DNA of 64,000 bases from Cycas panzhihuaensis (Eukaryota > Cycadophyta). The notes below the pieces were generated by a model. It made no database searches and was not told the DNA's origin. It worked only from the letters and a program-made list of their open reading frames with translations. Below, piece by piece: positions 35,040 through 47,497 of the stretch. Location: contig CM041465.1 of NCBI GenBank assembly GCA_023213395.1, positions 213,907,741 through 213,971,740 of the forward strand. The letters run 5' to 3'. Each line of letters begins with the position of its first letter. Position 1 is the stretch's first letter. Made by a program: the position numbers and the translations under genes.

Positions 35040-35900
35040 ATACAAGAAACACATCTTAGAGAGCTAGTAATTATAGCAGTTAGTAATCTATATATTTTAG
35101 TAGATGGTTGTTATTTTATATAGATGTCAGTAATAATTTTATTTATGAGATTATTTAGATGATAGGTTGGTAGTGTTAATTAATCATAGCTTTATAGGTA
35201 AATATATGAAATTGTTAAGGAGAAAATATCATATAAACATGATAAGTAAAAGTCATGAATTAAGATTGATTAATGAATGCTTTACAGGCTTTACAGGTTA
35301 TTACTCATATTTAGTCATTAATGATCACATATGACTACAACATAGTTTGATAATAGATTTACAAATTATAGGTGATACAACTTATTTAAATTAATATAAA
35401 TTTATACAAATTGACTCAAATTTGATATATGTATATAGATTCCATCACATAGGAAAAGTATAAAGATAATAAGGACTAAGTATGAAGACTTAAAGATTGT
35501 AAATTAAAGATATTAAATACTAAGGGGGGGTATTAAAATATATGATATCTTTACATATCTAATTTTTAATATATTATTATGGACCTATACAATGCTGCAT
35601 ATATAAGTATTAATAGATGTGACAATGAACTATTATTCATGTACACATCCTATTGGATGATTAAAAGGCTTAACAGATATTATAAGTTATTCATGAGGTG
35701 GAATTAATTATAAATATGTACACATATTACTTAAGAACTTGAGAAAGAAAGATTAACTTGGAGATGTAATTAATTAAATATCATAAAGAGGAGTTCTCAA
35801 CTCTAACCTTCTTTCTTATTTTTTTTTTCCCATCCTAGTTTTCTATGTATAAATATGTTGTCTCTTGTAGTGATGCTTTATGATACTTATTGCATGTTTA
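35040..35900 (+). mobile_element. Family Y retroelement 3' end, copy 2
   Basis: Diverged copy of 2,281-3,003. A G7 tract (35,524-35,530) precedes TATTAAAATATATGAT at 35,531, the LTR start. Upstream (35,060-35,130) shares GAGCTAGTAATTATAG and TTTTAGTAGATGG with copy 1. Confidence 0.6.
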
Positions 35901-38398
35901 TTATTTATGAAATTACTTTATATTTATATTAGTTCTTGATATATTTACTTTATAATACATAAATTGTATATATAATTTTCATGATATGATTAATTAATTA
36001 TACTTTATTATTATGCTTCTACCATGCATAACGAGTACATTCTAATATGATGTATCAAAAAATTAAAAATTCCAATAGTTTGTAGATTAGTCCTTATATA
36101 TCTTTCTATATATGTGGTGAGAGTGGCAAGGATTCATTTGTTTGATGGCATGACCATAATCTACATAAAGTATAAATTAAGAATGAATGTAATATAATAA
36201 AAATGAACTAATAAACTTAGGAATAATGAGATGAATTTACTTTGTATTTAATCCTTTAAAAAAAAATCTTTTAATGATGCACTAATACCATTAGAATTAG
36301 GAAGTAAAGAAAGGATAAACAATCAAAATAAACCATGGAATGAAACTTTAATATATGTGAAAGTAATCATAACACATCATAAATACCTTAAAATAACATA
36401 ATATCATCAATACGTAAAATATCACATCTCAAGTCAAAAATACAATATTAAATCCATTTGCATGATATAATTAATTTATGAAAAAAATATATCTATAAGC
36501 TTCATAATGAAAATGGAAATTCACCCTAATCGATACATTATAAATTATTGAATTAAATCCATAATATCATAACATGACATCCATAAATTTACCATAGAAG
36601 CTAAGGTATTTTAGTGAGAATATATCTAGTGAATTTATAACATAAATATCAAGTATTTAAAATAGAAAATGCATTATGAAAGTCTAAACCAAATTATTTA
36701 ATCTCTAAAACCATTCAAGTGATAACATTTTAATAACTTAAAAATAAGTAAAAGGGAAAAAGAAATAAAATGAGACCCTACTAACAATTAGATTTATGAT
36801 TAATATCAAATTACTTAAATATCTAGGAATAAATGCCTACAAGTCCATTTTAAAACAAGGAGGAGATTAGATTAATAAGAAGGTTAAAAATAACTTTAAT
36901 TATAGTTGATGGATGAAGAGTAACAATGCTCCTTAAACATTACTATAAAATTCAAAAGAAAAATATGAATTTAACCAATTTAAATGGTTCCATGAGGATT
37001 AGAGAAAATTGATGAATAATGGAAAGTTCTACATGAAGAGAGAAGCTTAAAGGATTATAACTTTCTATCTCAAATTAATAATGAAAAGATTAGTGAGAGA
37101 AGGGACTTATATAACACCATATAGATCCATTTATCTTTTATATATTAGAGTTAAATACTATTTAAAACACCAAAGAAAAATAACCTCTAAAATGAAGGGG
37201 AGAAAAACTTCCATATGCAGGTTAAAATTTCTCCTTAATATGAGTTGAAATAGTTCTTTTACTCAACATTAAAGTCTCTTAGTCTATTATGACATGTAAA
37301 TAAATCCATAAGGCTAGGACATTAGGTTAATGAAATATAAAAAGAAGATGTAAATATAAAGAAAAATAGATAAACTTATGTAACAACCTAGCATGAGATA
37401 AGTTTCATGAAGATAAATTTTAGCTATAATAAAGATATTAAACCTAAACTAAATTTATAATTAATATCATTTAATTCATTAAAACAAAGAAGGTATTTAA
37501 GAGACATATCATTATACATAATTTATAAAAGTGAAGCAAGACTTCAAATGGGATAAATCACCTTAACTACTATGTGTGATATGATATTATTCTTATAAAA
37601 TCAAGCTATAGATTGGATGCTCATTATATACAATAAGTGAATAAGAATGTAATCAAAGTAAAATAAGAAGGAGAAACTATATATAATCTTCAAAAATATT
37701 ATAATAGATTCATAAACCAAAATATCTCTCTTTCCTAATAAAAAGAGCTCACACCTATAGTAGTCTAATTTAGATACACATATAGAAAATTCATAAAATA
37801 ATGCCTTAATATTTTGTCATAAAGCTAGCATCTAGTACTTTAGCTTTGGTTTATTTTCAATTAAAGTTGTCTTTTCTTTATTCCCTTAACATACTCTTAT
37901 AGATTTCTAAAGTATGAGCAAAGGTAAAATTCCTCCTAAAGTAGTGTTTTTTAAGCCATATAAATCCTCAAGATCAAACTAGAAATTTTGTTAGGATCCA
38001 ACTATTAAGTTTGGTTCTTAAGTATTAAGGTTTTTCCTTCTTTGATAGAGAGATTCCAAAACATTAATGACTTTATATAATCAACTAAATAAGTTAAAGG
38101 TTTATTAAATTAGGTTAAAATTTGATTAAAGCACCTTCTTTGAGACTCGAGGGATGTGATATTGATGATGAAATCAATAATTTATGAAAATTAAGCTAAA
38201 ACCATGAAGAAAATTAAGAATCTCTACACACATAATAAAATTACTCCTAGAAAATGGGTTATTAGACCAATTTTCTATAAGACACATGCAAAGTGTTTGT
38301 AGATTTAAGAATGGACAAAGTAAAAATGTTATTTTATTAAAGCCACCTAGTATATGCATATATACTATCATTGTTTGTAGTTATATTTCCATTTATAT

Positions 38399-38430
<32 letters not shown>

Positions 38431-40794
38431 GAGAGAGAGAGAGAGAGAGAATAAGTTAAAGAAATTTATAGTGAAAGTGTATAGATGTAAGGTATACCAA
38501 ACTTTATTATGACTATATTAATTACACATGATATAGTTGTTTAAAGAGAATGCAAATGGGCTAACATCTTTCACATATTTTTTTCATGACAAGTAAAATC
38601 TTTCTAAAGTAGAGTTAAAATTTTAGCACAAGATGCCATGGGAAAGAGGAGTCTAATCTACCGAAATTGCCTAAGAATCATAATTGGCCTCACCTACTTT
38701 AAAGAATGCTATAATAATTAGCTCTAAATATCCTAAAAAATTTTAAGGCCAATAAATAATTATATAAAGACTTCAAGCCTATCCACAACTAATCTTGTAA
38801 TAACCAAACACATTTAAACCCTAAAAATCACAAGCACTAGGGCTTAATACATCTAAGTCCTCATGATGGGTCCCAAAGCCATCATTTTCTAAACACATCT
38901 CTACATAAATACCCACTAAAGATAAAACCATCCCCACATCATGACCACCATATACATCACCATACCAATTAAATAACATTAAGGCTATAATATCAACACC
39001 ACTAAACTAGCCTCAAGCACAACAACCAACTACATTGATACCACTCTATGTATATGTAATGTCAATGTATATTAATGCCATTCTAATTCCAAGATAGTAA
39101 TGCATATTTACTCCAAATCCACTAAAAAATTTAGAGAAGATTTTAAGACCTATATGAGCTAGTGGGATCACTAACTTATATAATTACTATCACCAAGGCT
39201 ACCAAACCCACAAAGTTAATGTGCTGTATGTTTCCTACAACTAATAACAAATTGGCATCAATCAAGCCCTTTTAATGTAATGCTAATATTATTGTCAGTC
39301 TCTTACACATTGTTTCTATACACCTTTCACATCTTATTTTCAATTCGCCTATTATAATTTTCAAAGATAATAATCATTGTCCTATTAATAATTCAAAGTT
39401 GTAATATTAGTAGTTCATTGATAAATGAAATAAAGTTTAATGGATCATATATAAAAATAAAGATTTGAAGCATCTAATTTTTAAGTTGAAGCATATTTGA
39501 TATTATATCTAAATAATAAAAATACATGCTAAAAATTTTCTCCAAATTATCTCATATCCTATTTAGTTAAGTATTTCCTTATTATATTTAATGTTTAAGA
39601 GTGTATAGTAATTAAAAGCTCCTTTAACAATGACATTTTTTTTTAGAACATGCATCTTTTATATAATACTAATTACATTTAGTTACCATAAACACATAAA
39701 TATCTTTATATAAATGATTTATACATGTAATGCTATAATTAATGGTAGGCATACTTATTTTTATATAATCATATATGTTTAAATTTATGGTACCATAGTT
39801 TATATTAGTGGTATTCTCTTCTATAACGGTACAAAAAATGATAAGTTTACATATTTATAGATGAACATAAATGTTCAAGTTTATTATACATAGCCTATAT
39901 GTTGATTGGGTTTACAAATGTCCATATGTTCTCATGTTTATTACACATAGTCCTTATACCAAAGGGATTTACATAGTGATTATGTTGGGCATGTAAGAAA
40001 TATGTATTATTATTTTTATGAATGGTTTGATTTGTATTATTAAAAGTATATACTATGTATATATGAACATCAACTAATAGTTTCTTTTGTAATTCAAACT
40101 AAATTACTATGCATTTAACATGAAGCCTAGATGTATGTTTTGTTGAAAATAAATTTTCATAGGAGTTGATATTTATGACCTCATTACCTAATGAAAACAT
40201 ATTAAATGGACATGGATAAACATATATTTTAGACTTGTCTTAAGTATAAAGCCATTCTAAAACTTATGATGTAATATTCAAATTAATTAGTGCCATTTTG
40301 ATTTAAAATGACTTAATACTACATAAACCATAAGAATTATATGAAACATGTATATAATCACTAAGTCATAAGGTCTATGTGTGTGACCTTCTTATATCAC
40401 TCGAATAAAGTAAATTTTATTTTATAGGTTAAAAATGATTTATCAAAAAACTTCATGAGTATATTCTATTTATAAAATCAAAGTTTAAAAATAATATTAA
40501 GGGGATAAGACCCATAATTTTTTCATGTCCCATCCTTTACAAAACCTCTTTAAGGTGTAGATTTTCATAATCGATGGCAATAATCTAAGGTTCCCCTTTC
40601 ATAGAACAAGACATCCTTCCAAATATATGCTTAGTATGTTTTTAAATTTTCTTTTTAATGAAATCAAAATTATATTATAGAATGTATTCCAATACAAGGG
40701 TTTTATATAAATCTATAAAATTTTTTGATGTATTTGTTATCTAGAAAGTATTTTTTAGAGTTACAAATAAATAAATAAATAGGAAGTAGAATTA
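35901..40794. other. Long AT-rich stretch, no gene recognised
   Basis: I read the more GC-balanced patches (36,050-36,250, 38,170-38,370, 38,600-39,250) on both strands without finding a known domain. The part at 38,820-39,110 is C/A-rich on the plus strand. Probably old transposon sequence decayed past recognition by eye. Confidence 0.45.
38399..38451. repeat. Compound (CA)n-(GA)n microsatellite
   Basis: About 14 CA units to 38,426 followed by about 12 GA units. Confidence 0.95.
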
Positions 40795-42735
40795 AACATT
40801 ATGAACTAAATAAAAATAAATAAATGAAAAAAAGAATTTGCCTATTATCTACTCATATAGGTGTTTATTTAAGAATGGGGTATTATTATTTTAATTTAAG
40901 GAAATAGTTAGAGTTCAGATAGACCCTAGAATAAAATGATAAAACTTACTTTTACAAGAAACAACATCACTATGAGTGATAAAAAACTATTTTTATATAT
41001 GTATAATTGCAAACTAGATTAGAATATAATAAGGTCAGAGTATTTCTAGAGAGCAATAAAGTATTTTTCATGAGGGTCTCTGAGCTCTTTTACTACCTTA
41101 ATACATAATAAATTAGTATGTTCATCATTATTATTTTTTTTGTTAAATTAATCAAATAAAAGATGAAAAATGAATCAAACAAGGCATAAAAAGTCACTCA
41201 CTTAGTTTCTTACTTGGGAAGCATCTTCATTTGATGACAAACAAGTGTTTGAGTGCATTTCTTCCTTCTCCAATCTTATTCTTCCTACAAAGTAATGTTA
41301 AGAGAATGCTACTAGGTAATTATGGAAAACTAATTAAAGCGTATATAGGCCTTTCCTTAAGATCAAGATAAGGATATATGAATGCACTTTACAGTTACCT
41401 CACAACAATATACAAGGAATATAAATAAGATAAGTAAGAGGAATAAGTAATGATGAGATTAAAGAAATACAAACTTAACAATAAAAAATAACAAACAAAA
41501 ATATGAAATTAAATTATTATGAGAGAAAATACAATAAAATAATTTGATTAAAGTGTACCATAGAAATGGGTGATTCCATAATAGAACAATATAAGAGTCA
41601 TGGTAGTATCATGGATAAACCAAAGATAAATGTAATATAGAAAAGAGATATCATAGAAGAGTAATAGTATACCTACAATGATATTGCAAATGTTATAAAG
41701 AGACATGTGATACCTAGAGATAAGTGTTTTGATACTACATACACTAAAAAAGAGATGTAGTATGAGAATGATTGATGTCATAAAAACTATAAAGAGGAGA
41801 TGTAGTATAGTTGTAGGAAAAAGATAAAAAATAACAAAATTGTGAGCCAATTTTTAAAAGTGAAATCAAAATGAATGGATCATGAATTAATTCCTAATCT
41901 AATAACAAAATAAATCAAATAAGAGCATGCCTTGTTTGAGCGTAATCAAATAAGAATAAAGGTTACTTCAAGGTTTTAGATCTAAAAACCTCTGAGGATA
42001 CTTCAGACAAATTAAATCTTAGAGAAAGGTATTTATAGTAAGTAAATTTAGAGAGTAAACCTCTAAATTCATATAAAAGTTAGTTTTTAAGAGAAATAAG
42101 TTGTCTTTTAGGGCTTAATTGTGAAGTTAGGCTTGAAAATTATAAAACTTAACTAATGGAAGAAGATACAAATGTGAAAATGGCATAACTTCCTTATATG
42201 ATATTTATTTTTAACCCACATCCACTTGATTCACATTTACTTGAGAAGATTTGTATAATGAATAATGTGAAAAAAGTAATCGTAATTAAAAATAAAGGCA
42301 AAGATATAAGAGAAGCTAAATGTATATTGAAAATAATAAAAAATATTTATGTTAACTAAAATGAATCAATTAATGGGGTACAAACTCATGTTTAACTCAT
42401 AAGCTAATTAATTTAGAGGGGAACGTAACCTCTATTTAGCCCATATAAGATGACTTATAGAAAACAAAAGAGAGAGTGAAATAATAAAGAGAAATTAATG
42501 ACTATCATGTGACTTAACCTATAAAGTAGTACCTTCATAACATAGGGGATTACAAAGAACCATATCTATTTTCCAAGTAATCAAATACAATGTTAGAAAA
42601 ATAATAGTCAAATATAGGCAATCAAATATAATGCAAAGTAAATAATAAATAATAAGTATATTTCTATTGCATGAGTAATATATTTATAGCTAATAATCTT
42701 AGGTTTTAGGAAGGTGGCCCAAAATTTAGAAAGTA
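40795..42735 (+). repeat. Unidentified ~2-kb interspersed repeat W, copy 1
   Basis: Aligns over its whole length, same orientation, with 58,917-60,940. Shared blocks include TCTTATTCTTCCTA, GTAAGAGGAA-AAGTAAT, CACAAACTCATGTTTAACTCATAAG, AAGAGAAATTAATGACTAT-ATGTGACT and CATAACTTCCTTATATG. No terminal repeats, PBS or coding domain were seen; open frames on the minus strand are not conserved between copies. It could be one LTR or a non-coding part of a retroelement; the orientation given is arbitrary. Confidence 0.8.
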
Positions 42736-43341
42736 GTTTTTCACCTTAGAAATAGAGCTCAATGGAACTTAAGGAATAAAGAGGGAACATTACCAATATT
42801 ATATCTTACATATGTATATCTAATATTATCAATATTCTATACTAAAGATATATTTGTAAGTGTGATATACTTGGGATTAAATATAGGATGTTATTTTATA
42901 ATTTTATTAGTATAGTAAAGGTGAACAATCATATACTGAACATACTACTATAAATATGATCTTAAGTAATCTAAGCAAGTATGGAAGAACTAAGATTTTC
43001 TTAATTTTCTCCTATAATTATGAATAAATAATACCATAATAAATGGAAATAGTAATATAAAACTTATGTTAAAAAGAACAATTTAATGGATATGAGAGAG
43101 TGTAAGGATTAGTTCATAAGGAGAATAATATGTTAATGTAAAATCTGTATGTTCTTATAAGAGTTAACCTAAGGCATGGCATCCAAGAATAATAATTTTA
43201 GTATCTCACTCCATCTAGTTATAACATCTCTTTTTTATATATCAATCAAGCTACTCTTTAACAAATGATAATATAAATCTAATAAACCAACCACCATGAA
43301 ATCCATTGGTCAAGATTATATAGATATAAGATCATATAGGT
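42736..43341. other. AT-rich DNA, nothing recognised
   Basis: No gene, domain or repeat partner seen. Confidence 0.45.
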
Positions 43342-43680
43342 CTATAGTTTAATGAATGACATTGTGAAACTTATAAGAACACATCACCATTGAACCTATA
43401 GGTACATCAATGAATGTGTGAGGTTAAATAGAGGTTGATAGTTTAATAAACGATAAAGTGAGACTCATAAGACCTCACCATTAAACTTCTTAATATGTTG
43501 ACAAATGTGTGTGGGAGCTCTTTTCTTATTTTTTTCTTTTTCTCCCTCCATTTTTTAATTCTCTTTCATATTTATAGTAAATATTATAATCTTCTTTATT
43601 ATATTATATAGATCTATAATTTAGTGAATAACTATGTAAAACTTAAAAGAACTAAATGGCTATTAAACCCATAGATAGGA
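43342..43680. repeat. Imperfect repeats of a ~90-bp unit, three copies
   Basis: Units near 43,342, 43,435 and 43,612 each contain TAGTTTAATGAATGA-like sequence, a GTGAAACTTATAAGA-like block and ATTAAACCTATAG-like sequence. Copies 1 and 2 are adjacent; the third is about 90 bp further on. Confidence 0.65.
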
Positions 43681-43899
43681 TAATAATCTTATCTTGGCTA
43701 ATGTAAAGGGACTTAGGATATAAGAGTTACCTTTAAGTAAAATGGAGGGGAAATCAATTATTTTAAGGATGTCTATCTAGTTGCATATACATTTCATATA
43801 ACATAAATCCCAACATAACTAAAGTATTAAATTATTACAACAAATCATGAGACAATTATAAGTATGCTAATTAGATATAAATTTCTAATTTTAGTTAAG

Positions 43900-43903
43900 G
43901 GTG

Positions 43904-43944
<41 letters not shown>

Positions 43945-43947
43945 ATG
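43900..43947. repeat. (TA)n(GT)n microsatellite
   Basis: TATATATATATG followed by about 14 GT units and ATGTATG. Confidence 0.95.
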
Positions 43948-44084
43948 AAAAGGGTTAATGTCACAAGGTTATTACATTAATTGATTATTTGTAAAAATGG
44001 TCTTAAGCGAACTTTAAATTAAATCACTTAAGTGAAATTCATTTTTATGTGCATTATGTGTAATTTCATTTCACCTAACTCTAA

Positions 44085-44243
44085 TGCTCCCTCTCTTAAT
44101 ATAAAAGTAAAAGCTCAATGGAGGAGGCTCATTCTTACCTCCCCATTTTGTGAGAGCTACTTTCTTTCTCTTAAGTCTCTCTTGCTCCCATACTTCCCTT
44201 TGTGTTTAGTTCATGGAGATAAATGATAGATCTGCTCTTTTCA
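44085..44243 (+). repeat. Putative 5' LTR (3' part secure), third copia
   Basis: Ends TTTTCA two nt before a PBS. Its last 41 bp (TGTTTAGTTCATGGAGATAA...) match the end of the 3' LTR. The start is a guess from the 158-bp length of the 3' LTR. Confidence 0.45.
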
Positions 44244-44245
44244 TA

Positions 44246-44257
44246 TGGTATCAGAAC
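44246..44257 (+). promoter_or_regulatory. Primer binding site, third copia
   Basis: TGGTATCAGAAC, one mismatch from TGGTATCAGAGC. Confidence 0.8.
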
Positions 44258-46286
44258 TTGCTTCCTTTATATTCCTCACTTACACTTGCAATGGAGCCAT
44301 CACTTCCTTCTCCCCCACAATCCATGTGGTGAAGGAGATTATGAAAGTAGATTTAGAAATATTTTCAAGTTATTACGATAGTATATTTTATATCGTTTGC
44401 TTTCCCTTTCTTTTTTGTAGGTTTGGAAGCACAATACAAGGAGTTATAAGGCCCAAGGATTCTAATCCTTTGGTGGCCATTCATACTATCTCATTCTTAT
44501 TTTTCTTTCCCCTCTTTTTGTCCATTTAACAAGGGGAAATGCTGCTGAAAATTTTCCAACATTTAGAAGAATGATTGTAAGGGGAGGTTTTACCCATTTT
44601 TTTTATAAAGAATTTCAAGACATTTAAAATATCCATCATTATATTCTCTCACCTTGCCTATATTGGGATCCTGGTGATAAAAAAATAATGAAATTTTTAT
44701 ATGATATCATGTATTAATAAGATATTAGCAAGCTAAAATTTTTGTAGAAATAAAATTTACTTGTTGAACTTCACAAGTCTACAAAATCTTCTACATAGCT
44801 CCAATTAACATAATTCTGATTGTCAAAGATGAGGCTCTTAGTCTACTCACTAGCACAAAAATTGGCACCTAATTTTGATATCGTATGAGGAAGCTATTGC
44901 TATTTTAGTGAATAGTAGTTATTTTTAGTAAGAATTCTAGAAAAATAATTCTCCTAAATTTGCGGCGCTACCAAAAACTTTCTAGAACTCATTTGGACTT
45001 GATTTCACTTCCTAAAGATGAAGCTCTAAGTCTGTCTTGTAGCACAAAAATTAGCATTCTATTTTTTCATTATGAGAGAAAGTTATTGCTAATTTAGTGA
45101 AGACTACTTTCTTTTGTATTAACAAAAAAAAAAAAGTAAAGAAAATTTCTTCCCTCTTTTTATAAGGTTTAAAAGCCTATTGTAAAAGTGAGAAAAAAAC
45201 ACTTGGATCAAGAAATATCTGGTGCCCTCACTCACTTATTAGCATTGTATTTTAACACTCTAAAATCACTCAAAGCAAGCACTCTAAAGACACTTCAAGT
45301 AAGCACTCCAAAAGCACTCCAAGCAAGCATTCTATTTTCAGTTAAATGTACGTTTGATGCAATTCGATAATCTTTTCATTATTCCTAAAAGGAATGCATC
45401 ACGTACACTATTTTCCACCATCTTGTGCCTATTCACACTCTTGCCAAGGTTCAGATACCTTGGTTGGCAGAATGTCATGCCATAAAGGAGGTGTAGGTTT
45501 CAAGTTGGGACTAGACTAAACTGGAATATTGGTGAGGTTTAGTTAGTCATACCATCATGCCTCAATTAGGGATCATCTTGATAACCAACTAGAAAAATTA
45601 AAACTTTAATACAAGATTAAAATATACCCAATCCAATATCTATCATAGCCATGGGTATGCACGTGCTACTCTTTAGAGGAGGTATATAACTATTCATTGG
45701 TGAATTGGGTGAGGATTGAGAGTACTTGGGCTCTGTTATGACTTAGATTTTATCACAAAGCACAATTGCATGTATCACAGGTGAAGGCCAACTTAATTCT
45801 ACTAGAAGCCTAGGCGTCTCTTCAATAACCTTAACTATATATTGGACATAAGTTAGAGGTTATTAGGTTGACTACATATCCTACATTTGAGTTTCAAGTT
45901 GTGTAGACCCAATGATGTTAGCTTCTACATTAGCCTATATCTTACATATTGATCACTTACTTATTTGTAAAAAGTGATCCATAGTGTAATCATAATCATA
46001 GTGCTTCTTATATTCCTATTGTGTCAGGTTAATATTTGCCACAAGTGTTAGTAGCTAATTTTCATCATAGTACTTCTCATATTCCTGTTACATCAGGTTA
46101 ATATTTGTCACAAGTGTTGGTGATTTTTCTCTAAGTTACTCCCTTCATCTTTGAGCAACCATTCTCACTTATTCTTACTTTTTCTACACTACTTCATTAC
46201 ATCTCCTATTTATAAATAGTGATTGGTCATTTATTTCCATCACTTTTATAGTCCCTTATTCATTTCTTCCCTTCTCAAAAGATAAC
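44258..46286 (+). other. Leader of the third copia with internal repeats
   Basis: No domain. It holds a diverged direct duplication (about 44,825-44,916 and 45,014-45,105, period ~189; AAAGATGAGGCTCT and TAGCACAAAAATT are shared). A 24-bp tandem repeat sits at 45,256-45,327, and a 56-bp block starting CATAGTGCTTC is duplicated (45,997-46,052 and 46,066-46,121). Confidence 0.6.
45256..45327. repeat. 24-bp tandem repeat, three units
   Basis: Units at 45,256-45,279, 45,280-45,303 and 45,304-45,327, each starting CACTCYAAA and ending CAAGYAAG. It falls inside a short open frame (45,188-45,370), but the octapeptide periodicity is a consequence of the unit length, not evidence of a protein. Confidence 0.92.
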
Positions 46287-47497
46287 ATGTCTTTACAATT
46301 CAAGTAAAATGTGAGATGCATTCTAAAAGGGAAAGAAAATTAGGACATGTGGTTCACTAGTATTAAAAATATTACAAAGTATGAAGGTCTGTGGAGAGAT
46401 CACTTGCAACCTACACCATCTATTGTAGCTATAACTACCTCAACTACTTCTGGAGGAGGTGCTCCAACTGCTCCCACTGAAGTTGCAGCTAAATGCCAAT
46501 GGGAACTTGATGATGATAAAATCTGTCCAGGGATACTACTTGTTACTGATTATTCCCTACATAATCTCATTGATGAAGACGTACATGATATAACATGGAA
46601 AGTTCTTGAAATTCTTAAGAAGAACTTTGACACTAAATAAAACTTAGAATTTGTTCACTTAGTACTGAAGATGAACAAATTAAAAATACAGAAAGGATAC
46701 ACAAGTGAGACAATCAATCTCCTTCATCCAATCAAGCAAGCCATTGATAAAGATTTTAAAACTTAATATATTACATGGGCTTTCTTGATTTAGTCATGTC
46801 TCCATATCCTAGATTACAAAAATATATTAGGAAGTCTTCAATATAGTGACATTTTAAAGACCTTAAACTTTGAGGCTCTTGTTGATAAGTTCATTGAATT
46901 TGATAAGACCTTTGATACCAACTTTGCTATATATCAAATCTAGTTGATGCTAACTTTAAAGTAGAAGATGATCTTTGTTATACTAAAAATCAAGGTCAAT
47001 GCTCTCGTAGAGGTGGCAATTACTGTGGAAGAGGAAGAGGTAAACAATAAGGATAACGCTTTCTTCATCAACAGGCTCCTCAACTCCAACAAAAATAGTC
47101 TCAAGGCCAAGGCCAAAATAATCAACCTGGACCTAGATCCAGTAATTATAGATAATCCAATTAGCCTAATACTTCTTATGGGACTGGAAATCAAACAATT
47201 ATGTGCCAAAGATTTAATAGAAAAGGACATTATACCAAACATTATAGAACTACCACCAATAAACTACTAAGTTATCAACAACACTATGGTACATATAATG
47301 TTGATAATACTTCTTTTGAAGATATTTTTGGTGGAATGCAATTTGCTCATGCACACCTTCAAAGAATTAGGACCACTTCATCAAATGCTATTGATAGATC
47401 CACCAAGTATATTGACATTTATTGTGGCTATGCTTATTCACTTTTGCCTTCACCACTTGGAGTTACAAATAGTGCCACCTTAAATACTTCATTATAG
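46287..47497 (+). pseudogene. Third copia gag remnant
   Basis: The ATG at 46,287 (MSLQF...) is chosen because this frame leads into KGKEN-DMWFTSIKNI (the N-Y--W---M motif of copia gag). It continues as the open stretch 46,347-46,640 with ITWKVLEILKKNFDTK (A--W--L---F). After frameshifts, a degraded zinc knuckle lies at about 47,204-47,245: C-QR-F-NRKGHYTKH-Y, with second and last Cys lost. A basic Arg/Gly-rich region (RRGGNYCGRGR-like in one frame) precedes it near 47,010. Confidence 0.8.

Noticed and set aside
41548-41850. 100-codon minus-strand frame in repeat W
   Set aside because: The corresponding part of copy 2 (59,509-59,706) does not encode a similar protein, so it is not conserved.
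46940-47270. Two overlapping ~100-codon frames on opposite strands in the third copia
   Set aside because: They lie within frameshifted gag; the zinc-knuckle frame on the plus strand accounts for the region.
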